A DNA stretch of 64,000 bases from Mucilaginibacter sp. JRF. Lineage in GTDB: Bacteria > Bacteroidota > Bacteroidia > Sphingobacteriales > Sphingobacteriaceae. This document shows, in pieces, positions 9,144 through 18,169 of this stretch. A program made the translations under genes and the position numbers. The notes under the pieces are model-generated. The model did not search any database and was not told the origin of the DNA. It saw nothing but the letters and a program-made list of their open reading frames with translations. Location of the stretch: positions 930,001-994,000 of the forward strand of contig NZ_JADFBY010000001.1 in the NCBI RefSeq assembly GCF_015223065.1, in the 5' to 3' direction. Within the stretch, counting starts at the first letter, position 1. Each line of letters begins with the position of its first letter.

Positions 9144-11627
9144 ATGGCTGATACACGCAGAGAATTCATAAAAAAGGCAACCATGCTGGCCGGTTCAACC
9201 GGGTTGTTTACCGTGCTGCCCGAGTCGATACAAAAGGCATTGGCAATTGCCCCTGAAAAGGGTACTACTTACCTTGATGCCGAGCATGTGGTTTTCCTGA
9301 TGCAGGAGAATCGTTCGTTCGATCATTGTTACGGTACGTTGCAGGGCGTTCGTGGTTTTGACGATCCGCGTGCTATGCGTCTGCCTAACAACAATAAGGT
9401 ATGGCTGCAAAGTAACAAGGCGGGCGAAACTTATGTACCCTTTAATCTTGATATAAAAAACTCCAAGGCCACCTGGATGCAATCGTTACCCCACTCGTGG
9501 GAGAACCAGGTTGACGCGCATAACAACGGCAAGATGGACGGCTGGCTGGAAAGCAAAAAATCGGGAAATAAGGAGTATGCGAAAATGCCGCTAACTCTGG
9601 GGTATTACGACAGAAAGGATATTCCGTTTTACTACGCTTTTGCCGATGCATTTACAGTTTGCGATCAGCATTTTTGCTCGTCGTTAACGGGTACAAGTTC
9701 AAACCGCTCATACTTTTGGGCAGGTACCATCCGTGAGCAGCAGGATGCAAGCTCACCGGCGTTGGTATACAACGGCCAGATAAACTATCAGGATCTGACC
9801 GCAAAAACATTCCCTGAACGGCTTGAGGAAGCTGGCATCTCATGGAAGATATATCAGAATGAACTAAGTTTAGATGTTGGCTTTACAGGCGAGGAAGATG
9901 ACTGGCTGAGTAACTTTACCGACAATAACATTGAGTTTTACAAGCAATACAATGTGCGCCTGCACAAGGCTTTCAGAGATAATTTGGTTAAGGCCGAAGC
10001 CGCGTTTCAAAAGGAACTGGATGAACTGAAAGCAAAACCTCAAACGCCGGAATTAGTTACAAAGATCAGTGAAAAGCAAAATCGACTTAATGAGATAAAG
10101 AAAGACCGTAAAGAGTGGACGCAGGAACGTTTTGATAAGCTAAGCGATCATGAAAAAAATATTCACCTGAAAGCCTTTGTAACTAACGTTAGCGATCCAA
10201 ACTATCATCAACTTGAAACATTGGTTTACGATGAGGATGGAGAAAAGCGTGAGGTTAAAGTACCAAAAGGAGATATACTCTACCAATTCAGGCAGGATGT
10301 AAAAACCGGTAAGCTGCCAACGGTATCATGGCTGGCGGCGCCATCCAATTTTTCTGATCACCCGTCATCACCCTGGTATGGGGCATGGTATGTTTCGGAA
10401 GTGTTGGATATACTTACCCATAACCCGGAGGTATGGAAAAAGACCATCTTTATTTTAACCTACGATGAAAATGATGGTTACTTTGATCACGTTGCTCCAT
10501 TTGTACCGCCGCATTCCGCCAAACCTGAAACAGGTAAAACTTCAGCCGGATTAGATACCGCCACAGAGCATGTAACCAATGCCGAGCAAGCCGAAAAAGG
10601 TATATCCGAAGAAGATCGCCGTGAAAGCTCTATAGGTTTGGGTTTCAGGGTGCCGTTGGTTGTGGCTTCGCCATGGAGCCGTGGTGGATGGGTTAATTCA
10701 CAGGTATTTGACCATACCTCATGCCTGCAATTTTTGGAAACCTTCCTGAGCAAGAAAACAGGCAAGGCTATAAAAGAAACTAACATAAGCGATTGGCGCC
10801 GTACTGTATGCGGCGACCTGACATCTATCTTCAGGCCATATAATGGTGAAAAAGTAAATTACCCGGTATCCCTTAACCGCGATCAAACCGTAAAGGATAT
10901 CTATAACGCGAAATTCAAAAAACTTCCCGGCAATTTTAAAGCTTTAGGTGCTGATGATGTCGCCGCAGTAAATACCGCGCAAGCAACGGTTCAGGCTTTC
11001 CCTAAACAGGAGAAGGGCATACGTAACTCATGTGCATTACCATACCAGCTTTTTGCAGATGGTGGTTTGAGTGATAATAAAGATAGCTTCACCATAAACA
11101 TGAGATTGGGTGGCAAGGTAGGCGCTCCATTTAATGTGTGTGCTCCCGGAAATTATCAGCACGAAGGCAAGACTGCCGAACTAATGCCTACCTGGGCGTT
11201 TGCTGTAAAAGCGGGTGATGAGATCAATTATTCATGGCCTGTTAAATCATTTAACGAAAGCCGCTATAACTTAGAGCTATCAGGTCCGAATGGTTTTTAC
11301 CGAACCTTTGCCGGTGATAAAAATGATCCCGATCTGTTGATAAATACCAATTATAAAACTAATGGCGATATTGAATTGGTTTTGGTAAACAAAAGTAAAT
11401 CAAGTGCTTATTCTGTTCATTTAACTGATAGGTCATACAAACAGGGAGATCAAAAGCTCAGTATCAAACCAACGCAAACACTTCGCCATATCATCAGTCT
11501 GCAAAAAAGCAGATCATGGTATGATATAGAATTGAAAGTTCAGGATCATGATGTTTTTGCCAGGCGCTATGCAGGTCGTGTTGAAACAGGCAAGCATGGA
11601 ATTACCGACCCATTAATAGGAGCATAA
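9144..11627 (+). CDS. Phosphocholine-specific phospholipase C, Tat-exported
   Basis: Belongs to the non-zinc, acid-phosphatase-fold phospholipase C family (PlcN/PlcH type), which cleaves phosphatidylcholine and related lipids. A Tat signal begins at residue 4 with TRREFIKKA and a hydrophobic core. The family signature E55-N-R-S-F-D-H is present, as are TGTSSNR, PSNFSDHPSSPWYGAWY and the metal-site stretch DENDGYFDHVAP. Two small C-terminal beta domains of the kind found in bacterial PLCs cover roughly residues 620-820. An insert at ~260-370 is lysine/glutamate-rich and likely helical. Length (827) is typical for Bacteroidota. The gene is monocistronic: 89 bp after the rhamnosidase and followed by a terminator. 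Confidence 0.93.
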   Translation: MADTRREFIKKATMLAGSTGLFTVLPESIQKALAIAPEKGTTYLDAEHVVFLMQENRSFDHCYGTLQGVRGFDDPRAMRLPNNNKVWLQSNKAGETYVPFNLDIKNSKATWMQSLPHSWENQVDAHNNGKMDGWLESKKSGNKEYAKMPLTLGYYDRKDIPFYYAFADAFTVCDQHFCSSLTGTSSNRSYFWAGTIREQQDASSPALVYNGQINYQDLTAKTFPERLEEAGISWKIYQNELSLDVGFTGEEDDWLSNFTDNNIEFYKQYNVRLHKAFRDNLVKAEAAFQKELDELKAKPQTPELVTKISEKQNRLNEIKKDRKEWTQERFDKLSDHEKNIHLKAFVTNVSDPNYHQLETLVYDEDGEKREVKVPKGDILYQFRQDVKTGKLPTVSWLAAPSNFSDHPSSPWYGAWYVSEVLDILTHNPEVWKKTIFILTYDENDGYFDHVAPFVPPHSAKPETGKTSAGLDTATEHVTNAEQAEKGISEEDRRESSIGLGFRVPLVVASPWSRGGWVNSQVFDHTSCLQFLETFLSKKTGKAIKETNISDWRRTVCGDLTSIFRPYNGEKVNYPVSLNRDQTVKDIYNAKFKKLPGNFKALGADDVAAVNTAQATVQAFPKQEKGIRNSCALPYQLFADGGLSDNKDSFTINMRLGGKVGAPFNVCAPGNYQHEGKTAELMPTWAFAVKAGDEINYSWPVKSFNESRYNLELSGPNGFYRTFAGDKNDPDLLINTNYKTNGDIELVLVNKSKSSAYSVHLTDRSYKQGDQKLSIKPTQTLRHIISLQKSRSWYDIELKVQDHDVFARRYAGRVETGKHGITDPLIGA

Positions 11628-11650
11628 ACTCTTAGTATGATTTCGATATC

Positions 11651-11690
11651 AATGTAAAGCCTTGTTTAAATAATGAGGCTTTACATTTTT
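11651..11690 (+). terminator. Terminator of the phospholipase C gene
   Basis: A 12-bp perfect stem (11651-11662 with 11676-11687) has a 13-base loop and ends in TTTTT. Confidence 0.88.
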
Positions 11691-11823
11691 GCCATAACAT
11701 CAAATTAACATACACCCACCTTACCCGTACTGCTTTTTTATTAATTAATTGATGTAACTAAATTGTTATGTCAGTAACGGGTAAAATACCCGAGTTTAAA
11801 CACGCAATCGATTTTATTATGGT

Positions 11824-11831
11824 TAAATTTG
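11824..11831 (+). promoter_or_regulatory. Putative -7 box of an orphan transcript
   Basis: The sequence TAAATTTG is an exact match to the Bacteroidota -7 consensus TAnnTTTG. No good -33 TTTG is present at the usual distance, so support is moderate. Confidence 0.35.
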
Positions 11832-11837
11832 CAGTGT

Positions 11838-11950
11838 CAAAAATATTAAAGCACCCGTCACAAGGCTGCTTTTAAAAATACTTCTTTTGGTTAGAGGTGA
11901 TTGTTTTAGAGTGATTGGTTCAGGCCGGGTTTTCCCGGCCTGAGTTTTTT
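11838..11950 (+). ncRNA. Candidate small RNA ending at an orphan terminator
   Basis: The 320-bp gap between the phospholipase C terminator and the convergent OsmC gene has no credible protein gene. It does contain an exact -7 box at 11824-11831 and, about 90 bp on, a strong plus-strand terminator (11920-11950). A transcript of ~110 nt between them would be a small RNA. An 18-codon reading frame at 11819-11875 overlaps and is probably chance. I do not recognise a known RNA family. Confidence 0.35.
11920..11950 (+). terminator. Strong orphan terminator, plus strand
   Basis: A 10-bp GC-rich perfect stem (11920-11929 with 11934-11943) has a TTTT loop and a GTTTTTT tail. The T tract is only on the plus strand, so it does not serve the OsmC gene, which ends at 11950 on the other strand. 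Confidence 0.88.
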
Positions 11951-12357
11951 CAGGCCACCGTGGTATAAATATCAATATTGCCTGTAAGTATTTTATGGAT
12001 AGGGCAGTGGTCGGCAATTTGCAAAAGCCGGTCTATTTGTTCCTGTATCAGTTCGCCTTTAAACTTTAGCATCCGCTCTATCAGTACACCGTTCTCGGTT
12101 CTAAACAGTTCAAGGTCAACAGTTATTTCATCAACTATCCACATCTTTCGGTCAATATACATGCGCAGGGTAATACTTGTACAACTGCCAAGGCTGGCTA
12201 ATAATAAACCAAATGGGTCCATACCTGTGTCCGCACCGCCTTTATCAAGGGGCTCGTCAGCAATAATGGTGTTGTTACCACTGTTAATAATGGTTTGGTA
12301 ATTCTCTTTCTTGGTGATTGATCGTGCTGTTAGTATTGATTCCTTTTGTTGGGTCAT
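11950..12357 (-). CDS. OsmC family protein
   Basis: OsmC/Ohr-fold proteins are usually thiol peroxidases that reduce organic hydroperoxides. This 135-residue protein has both expected cysteines, C59 in ASLGSC and C118 in ADHCPIHK, plus the GMDPFGLLLAS helix. A catalytic role is therefore plausible, although the substrate is unknown. The downstream gap on its strand lacks a T-run terminator. The upstream gene at 12368 is only 10 bases away and co-oriented, so the two are probably cotranscribed. A second OsmC protein is encoded at 20.2 kb. Confidence 0.9.
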   Translation of the reverse strand: MTQQKESILTARSITKKENYQTIINSGNNTIIADEPLDKGGADTGMDPFGLLLASLGSCTSITLRMYIDRKMWIVDEITVDLELFRTENGVLIERMLKFKGELIQEQIDRLLQIADHCPIHKILTGNIDIYTTVA

Positions 12358-12367
12358 TATATCAAAT

Positions 12368-12778
12368 TTACTCCAGGTTTAACCCCTGTAACTCCCAATT
12401 GTTGGCTTTGGTTGCCAGGCCTCCATTATATTTTATCCTTATTTTGAAATATTGGCGACTTTGGCTGCCATCCGCATTAGTAACATCAGCGTACGAGCGT
12501 ATCACATAAACAGAGTCAGATCGTTTACCAAACTCAAAACCATCATCGCTAAATTTGGCATCGCTGCCTTTGAGTGATGGCTTTATAATGCCTTTGGCAA
12601 CCTCATACGCGGCTTGTTTTGATGGCAGACCGGTATTGTTACTTTTAGAGTTTGAACCCGACGTGGCAAAGCGTATCAGTATCAAGCCAAACAATATGAT
12701 CAGGATGAGTATCACCCAAACTCCTAAACGCGCGGTTTTACCTTTGTCTTTTTTAAGCTGATGATAATCGTTGCTCAT
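12368..12778 (-). CDS. Small membrane-anchored protein of unknown function
   Basis: The 136-residue protein has a short basic cytoplasmic tail, one membrane helix at ~19-37 (VWVILILIILFGLILI), a serine/asparagine linker and a soluble C-terminal domain. That domain begins AAYEVAKGIIKPSLKGSDAKF and continues YVIRSYADVTNADGSQSRQY. It recalls the small exported domains with a YxVxSYVDxxN pattern found in many bacteria, for which I know no firm function. It lies directly upstream of the OsmC gene and 35 bp downstream of the SprF-like gene. Confidence 0.7.
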   Translation of the reverse strand: MSNDYHQLKKDKGKTARLGVWVILILIILFGLILIRFATSGSNSKSNNTGLPSKQAAYEVAKGIIKPSLKGSDAKFSDDGFEFGKRSDSVYVIRSYADVTNADGSQSRQYFKIRIKYNGGLATKANNWELQGLNLE

Positions 12779-12813
12779 GATTTACAATTGGCAACACAAA
12801 ACTATCTATTTTA

Positions 12814-13836
12814 TCAATAAAAATCATAGCACCTTAAGGCACCATTAAATTTAAAGTTACTGTCGCCATCGCCAGGGGTTTCGTAAACTACGCTTCCCTC
12901 AGTAGTGCCGCTGGTGCCGCCGTAGCTTAGTTTCGACATAGGTACATCATGGCTCACTCCAACACGAAGCCTGTCGCCGGTTTCACGGTTCTTAAAGATG
13001 TCGAATATAAATGATACCACTACGGCATTAGGGCCATCGCCGCCGCCACGGTACCAAAGCCCGGCATTTACACTGCGGCGTTTGTATTGTATACCCGCAC
13101 TGTACGAGTTAATGTTGCTTTGTTTGTAGTAAACTACCGATGGTATCACGAATGATTTTTCGTAGTCATCCAGGTTATCATACTTATTCAGGTCGATACG
13201 GTAACTGGCGTGAGTACTGATGCGCATAGGTAATTTAACCGGTGTGCCGGTGAATGATTCGTTAGGACGATTAAGGTGGAACGCCGCCGCGCCAACCATA
13301 AAGCCGCCGGTAACCAGGTTTATACCGAAGCTTGAATCAAAGTAAAAACGACTGTTATAGGCCAGCAGATCGGCAGAGGTTTGCTGACCGGGAATAATGC
13401 CATAGTTAGGGTCTATCTGATCACCGAACACAAGCTTACTCATATCAACCGAGCGGTTAGTGGCACCGGCAGCTAAACCGAACGATAACACATAATCGTC
13501 GGAGCCTACACTGTACGAGTATACACCCATTATACTGTTCTTACGTAAGTAAGCCGTACCCTCGCTGCTGCGGGTAAACATTAAGCCGAAGCCTCCACCA
13601 AAGCGGGGGATGTTATAATCAATAGTAGCTGACAAATAATTAAGGTTGCCCGGAATGGTTGAGTACTGATTACGGTAGGTAAGGCTCATGCGCAGCTGGC
13701 CTTCAAACTGTCCGTTAAGTGCCGGGTTTAAATATACCGGCGCGTTAAAAAACTGCGAATATTGATGATCTTGCGCAAAGCCCTTTGCAGCTGTAAGCAA
13801 TAAAACAAGAACCAATAATTTGCTATATATCTTCAT
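12814..13836 (-). CDS. PorP/SprF family outer-membrane protein
   Basis: A 340-residue outer-membrane beta-barrel with signal peptide (cut after KGFAQ) and the family opening QDHQYSQFFNAPVYLNPAL. PorP/SprF proteins work with the type IX secretion system; SprF-like members are needed for surface delivery or attachment of substrates carrying a type-B C-terminal domain. The gene upstream in the same operon (13866-18050) encodes exactly such a substrate, 29 bp away, so this is very probably its dedicated partner. No core T9SS genes are present in the window. Confidence 0.92.
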   Translation of the reverse strand: MKIYSKLLVLVLLLTAAKGFAQDHQYSQFFNAPVYLNPALNGQFEGQLRMSLTYRNQYSTIPGNLNYLSATIDYNIPRFGGGFGLMFTRSSEGTAYLRKNSIMGVYSYSVGSDDYVLSFGLAAGATNRSVDMSKLVFGDQIDPNYGIIPGQQTSADLLAYNSRFYFDSSFGINLVTGGFMVGAAAFHLNRPNESFTGTPVKLPMRISTHASYRIDLNKYDNLDDYEKSFVIPSVVYYKQSNINSYSAGIQYKRRSVNAGLWYRGGGDGPNAVVVSFIFDIFKNRETGDRLRVGVSHDVPMSKLSYGGTSGTTEGSVVYETPGDGDSNFKFNGALRCYDFY

Positions 13837-13865
13837 TTATAGTAGAGCTCTATTTGTTATATTTT

Positions 13866-16800
13866 TTATCTGATCAGGTTTATTACGCCGTTACGTTTTG
13901 GCGATGATGTACCGTATGACATGCCTTTCCACTCGGAACCGTTAACAAATGTTGCCGATACCTGCCATATATAAGCACCTTGCGGCGCCGGAGTGCCTTT
14001 ATAAGTGCCATCCCAACCCTCAACAGGTTCACCGTCGGCGCCAAGCTTGGTGGTTTCCCAAACCAGCTGCCCCCATTTGTTGAATATTTGCATACGCCAG
14101 GTTTTTATCCCTACACCTTTTGCCATAAAGGTTTGTAATACGCTGCTGCTATTTGATGGAATGAAGGCATTTGGTAAATACAGTGAACCAGGTGTGCCCG
14201 ATATAGTCACCGTTTTTACAATAAAATCAGTACATGGTGTACCATCAGGGTTACGGCGTGTAATGGTCAGCTTCACTTCGTGCGAACCTATATCTGTTTG
14301 CGGATATGTATACTCCGGATTGCGTTGTGTGGAGGTAGCGCCATTGCCAAACTCCCAATACCATTCGCTCGGGTTGCCCTGGCTGTTATCACGGAACGAA
14401 AAATGATAATCAGGTATAGTGATCTCCTGACCCGGCGAAACTGCGAAGTCTGCTTTCAGATCGGGCTTAACTATTATCGGTTGAGTGATATTGCCACCAC
14501 AACCCAAAGTGTTTGTTACGGTTAGTTTAACATTGTATGTGCCGCTTGCCGCGTAAGTATGGCTTGGCGCCGGATCATTTGATGTACTACCATCACCAAA
14601 TTCCCAAGCGTAAATGTAGCTGCTGTTTGTAGCTTCTACAGGAGTGAAAACAACAGCGCTGCTGCAATTTTGTGATGCACTTGTAAATGTAGCCGTTGGT
14701 GTGGCATATACTGTTATCACGTTAGCATTATAGTCTGATGGAGCTGCATCACCACAACCTTCACTGGTTGATGTTACGGTAACGTTGTATTTTCCTGGCT
14801 CGGTAAATCTGTAGGGTGATGAGCCCAACGGAGCACTAAACTCGCGGTATGGGGTAGGGTTATCATCCTTATAAATAGTGTATTTAAATGATGCCCCTTG
14901 CGATCCGTTTTGGAATACCACTTCCTCGTTAACGCAAGCCTGTCTTTTACCGCCTTGAATAGTCATCACCGATACGCCTGATACCGAAACATTGATAGGC
15001 CACCTGAATGGTATAGAGGCTGAATTACCACAACTGTTAGTGGCGGTCATGTTTACATAATAGGTGGTTGATTGCGTTGGCCTAACATTAAATACCGCGT
15101 CGGTTTTATCTGTTTTTGAAATTTGATTTGGCGATGCTATGGTAGTAGCCACCAGGTTTCCCTGTTCATCCTCAAGCCTGAATAAATAGGTTTCATCACT
15201 GCCTCTCGAATCATTTTTAACGGTCAGGGTAAACGAACCGCAATCGCTTGATTTTACCGGCGCATTGGCAATAAGCGGTACCGTGTTGGCAGGCTTTACA
15301 CGGATAGATTGTGCCGGTGTAGTTGCAGGCGAACAGGTATTCTGTTGCGTCATGGTGATCTGGTACACACGGTCAGATCCATCACCATTGGTAAATGGTT
15401 GAAATGTACGGGTAAACTCGGCATCGTTTATCTCAACCAGTCCGTTGCCGTCGCCAAAATCCCAGGTAAAGGTGCCTGTTTTTGATGGCGATGTATTGCG
15501 GAAGGTAATAGTAGTAGCGCCGCAACCATAAGTATTGCCAACTATCTCAAATTGCGGGCGAGGGGTAGGGTCAACCCTTACAGTAAGGCGGTGTATGTTA
15601 CCTGTACAGTTGCCGTTTATCGGTGTTATTTCATAAACTACGGTACCAATATCGGTAGAGTTGTTTACCAGTACATCGTTAATTCTGTTTGATGTGCCTG
15701 ATGCCGTAAAGCCTGATATGGATGGCGAATTGCTTATTACCTTCCACTCGTATGTACTACCTGCAACCGGGGATGTAATAGTATAGTTAACCGCGGTATT
15801 GGTACATATATTTTTAGCGGCGGCGCTGGTTATATCATTAACCGGCCTGATGGATACCACCAATGGTGATGATTCAATGGTTTCGCATCCGCTGATATTG
15901 GTAGTGATAACTAACTTAAGAGTGGCCCTGCCGGCAGCTATTTCGGCGGCAGATGGTTTATAAGTGGTTACAGCGCTTGTGTTGTTGCCAAACGTTCCGT
16001 TAGCATCACTACTTTGCCAGCGTAAGGTGTTGTATGTGCCAGCCGTAAGGTTTGCATCAAGGTTTGATACATCATCCGGGCATATCAGCGCGGTAAATTT
16101 AGGGTCGAGTTGCGGGGCGTTACGTAAAGTGATCTGTTGTGAACGCTCAACCAGTAAACCGCAATTGTTTTTATGGGTTACTTTAACCACATAGGTACCC
16201 GCACCATCAAAACGTATGGTTGGGTAACGTGTGTTTTTGGTTGAGCTATTGATGAACACCGGCTGAGCGGCCCCGGCAGGTACGGTCGTGAAACTCCACT
16301 CGTAATTGGTTGACTCGCTTGCGGCGGTACCTGTAATAACGGTTTTTGTAGCACCCGATGTTTCATTGAACGGTATATCCAACTTGGTTTGGCAAAACGT
16401 TACGGCGTTTGACATGGTGATGGTAGGCGTTGCATCAACAGTAATTACCTGCGCTGCCGATTGTATGGCATCGCAACCACCGGTAATAGTTAAGCGTACC
16501 GAATACCTGCCCGCCTGACTAAACCTGAATACAGGGTTTGGACTTGTAGCGCTTGTGTTTGAAGCATAAGTGAAACCCGTAGCAGGCGAAACCGTCCAGC
16601 GGTAAGTGGGGGTTATGGTAGTACAAGTGCTGGTGTTATCGTAAGTGCTTGAGTTTACTACCGCTATGTCAGTACTGGTACATCCGGTAGCGGGGATGGT
16701 AAATTTAGGTACCGGCGGATTTACGATACATATAGTCTTAGAGTAGTTAGCAACATCACAACGGTCGCTTGAGCTTGGTTGGTAAATAAGCGTTACGGTA

Positions 16801-18050
16801 TGCACACCCGGGGTGGTAAATATATGCGTAACACGGTCAGATATTTTCCGGTTGGTTAGCTCAGTGCCATCATCAAAACGCCAGGTATATAAGGCATTCG
16901 GATTATCGCACGAACCTGTGGTTGATGTTGGGCTTTGGCCGGGATTTGAGCTATTGGTAAACTCAACGGCTTTGCCTACACAACCCGTTGCAGCCACTTG
17001 AAATTGGTTTACCGCAGGTTCCAATACTTGTGCAAATTGCGGTGAGGTGGTACCTACGTTACCGCAATACGGACTAACACTTTGCAGTTCAACCCTGAAT
17101 ACGCCCTTTTTATCGCCACCGGCATCAAAACCACAGCTCGATTGTGTGTAGGTATGGGTAAGCCTGCCTTCGCGGTTTCTGATGTCAAAAAAGCTAAAGG
17201 TTTCAACAGCAGTGCCATCGCCATAGCTTATGCGGTAAGTTAAACCGGGATAGTTATTTTGTATACCAGCGCTCGATTCATAATCGATAAAGAAAGGCAA
17301 CTCGGTATTATCATTCTTACAAACAATATTGGTACCCGATGTACCCAGGTTAGTGAATACCCGGTTATTGATCAGCGGATAAGCTTTTGTGGCCACAACA
17401 CCAGCGTTCTCGGCTCTGGCAATAATGGTATAGTTGGTTGTTGAGGCGGTGAAACTGGCGCCGGGCGCGAATAACAGATCGGGCAGGGCGGTGTTGTTGC
17501 CCTCGTTATACATCTTGGCGGTCATCAGCGCACCGCTGGTAGCATTGGTGAAATTGAATGTTCGGTTATTGATGCCCTCGCAAAGCCCGAAGATATTAGG
17601 ATCAGACGCACCCGATGAATTTTGCAGATAAGCTGACGATGTAACCGCCGCGGTAAAGCCGTTAGCAGTTACAATGGCGAATGTGTTTGATACGGTACTG
17701 GTAACGCCCGGACTATTGGCAACTATCCTTACCCTGTAATTTGTACCTGCCGGAGTATTTGACGGAATTACACCGTTTATATAACTGTTGTAAAATCCTG
17801 TATATGAGCCTATTTCTACCTGGTTGCCGAAGTTGCCGTTAGCATCGGATAGTTGAAGCCTGAAGGTATTGCCTGTGCGGGTAAAATAGCCGCTTGTATA
17901 ATCAATTTTGAATGATACACCAATGCTTGATCCTCGTCCGTAGGGGCCAGGATCAACAGGACGTAACGTAATGGTTTGTGCCAGAGTAACCGTTGCACTA
18001 AATACAATTATACTCAGTAATATAAAAAACCGGGTAAAAAGTTTATCCAT
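13866..18050 (-). CDS. Giant PKD-repeat surface protein with type-B T9SS C-terminal domain
   Basis: The 1394-residue protein has a signal peptide followed by tandem Ig/PKD-like domains. At least five PKD cores can be read, such as TWRFDDGT, TWDFGDGN, YAWEFGDGST and WYWEFGNGAT. The last ~90 residues form a gliding-motility-associated C-terminal domain (LYLPNAFIPS, MQIFNKWGQLVWET, GWDGTYKGTPAPQGAYIW), the type-B signal for T9SS export. Domains of this kind mediate adhesion or matrix contact at the cell surface. No enzymatic domain is visible. It is followed by its SprF-like partner. An exact -7 box on the minus strand at 18157-18164 could drive the pair. Confidence 0.92.
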   Translation of the reverse strand: MDKLFTRFFILLSIIVFSATVTLAQTITLRPVDPGPYGRGSSIGVSFKIDYTSGYFTRTGNTFRLQLSDANGNFGNQVEIGSYTGFYNSYINGVIPSNTPAGTNYRVRIVANSPGVTSTVSNTFAIVTANGFTAAVTSSAYLQNSSGASDPNIFGLCEGINNRTFNFTNATSGALMTAKMYNEGNNTALPDLLFAPGASFTASTTNYTIIARAENAGVVATKAYPLINNRVFTNLGTSGTNIVCKNDNTELPFFIDYESSAGIQNNYPGLTYRISYGDGTAVETFSFFDIRNREGRLTHTYTQSSCGFDAGGDKKGVFRVELQSVSPYCGNVGTTSPQFAQVLEPAVNQFQVAATGCVGKAVEFTNSSNPGQSPTSTTGSCDNPNALYTWRFDDGTELTNRKISDRVTHIFTTPGVHTVTLIYQPSSSDRCDVANYSKTICIVNPPVPKFTIPATGCTSTDIAVVNSSTYDNTSTCTTITPTYRWTVSPATGFTYASNTSATSPNPVFRFSQAGRYSVRLTITGGCDAIQSAAQVITVDATPTITMSNAVTFCQTKLDIPFNETSGATKTVITGTAASESTNYEWSFTTVPAGAAQPVFINSSTKNTRYPTIRFDGAGTYVVKVTHKNNCGLLVERSQQITLRNAPQLDPKFTALICPDDVSNLDANLTAGTYNTLRWQSSDANGTFGNNTSAVTTYKPSAAEIAAGRATLKLVITTNISGCETIESSPLVVSIRPVNDITSAAAKNICTNTAVNYTITSPVAGSTYEWKVISNSPSISGFTASGTSNRINDVLVNNSTDIGTVVYEITPINGNCTGNIHRLTVRVDPTPRPQFEIVGNTYGCGATTITFRNTSPSKTGTFTWDFGDGNGLVEINDAEFTRTFQPFTNGDGSDRVYQITMTQQNTCSPATTPAQSIRVKPANTVPLIANAPVKSSDCGSFTLTVKNDSRGSDETYLFRLEDEQGNLVATTIASPNQISKTDKTDAVFNVRPTQSTTYYVNMTATNSCGNSASIPFRWPINVSVSGVSVMTIQGGKRQACVNEEVVFQNGSQGASFKYTIYKDDNPTPYREFSAPLGSSPYRFTEPGKYNVTVTSTSEGCGDAAPSDYNANVITVYATPTATFTSASQNCSSAVVFTPVEATNSSYIYAWEFGDGSTSNDPAPSHTYAASGTYNVKLTVTNTLGCGGNITQPIIVKPDLKADFAVSPGQEITIPDYHFSFRDNSQGNPSEWYWEFGNGATSTQRNPEYTYPQTDIGSHEVKLTITRRNPDGTPCTDFIVKTVTISGTPGSLYLPNAFIPSNSSSVLQTFMAKGVGIKTWRMQIFNKWGQLVWETTKLGADGEPVEGWDGTYKGTPAPQGAYIWQVSATFVNGSEWKGMSYGTSSPKRNGVINLIR

Positions 18051-18156
18051 AAAGTCCGTAAGATAAAAGCGATCTTGCCGGTCTGTAAAACTTGTGCTTG
18101 TGTTTTTACAGGCGGCAATTAATGTTCTTTTGTACGGAAAATGGGGCGGATAGTTA

Positions 18157-18164
18157 CAAATTTA
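18157..18164 (-). promoter_or_regulatory. Putative promoter -7 box for the PKD protein/SprF operon
   Basis: The plus strand reads CAAATTTA, i.e. TAAATTTG on the minus strand, an exact TAnnTTTG match ~105 bp before the start codon. No consensus -33 box at the right distance was found. Confidence 0.4.
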
Positions 18165-18169
18165 AAGTA

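Noticed and set aside
11819..11875. 18-codon frame (ends KHPSQGCF) in the gap after phospholipase C
   Set aside because: Its start overlaps the proposed -7 box, so the predicted RNA would begin after the ATG; too short to support.
18083..18109. CTGTAAAA/TTTTACAG hairpin upstream of the PKD protein
   Set aside because: No T tract in either direction at the right place; may only be leader structure.
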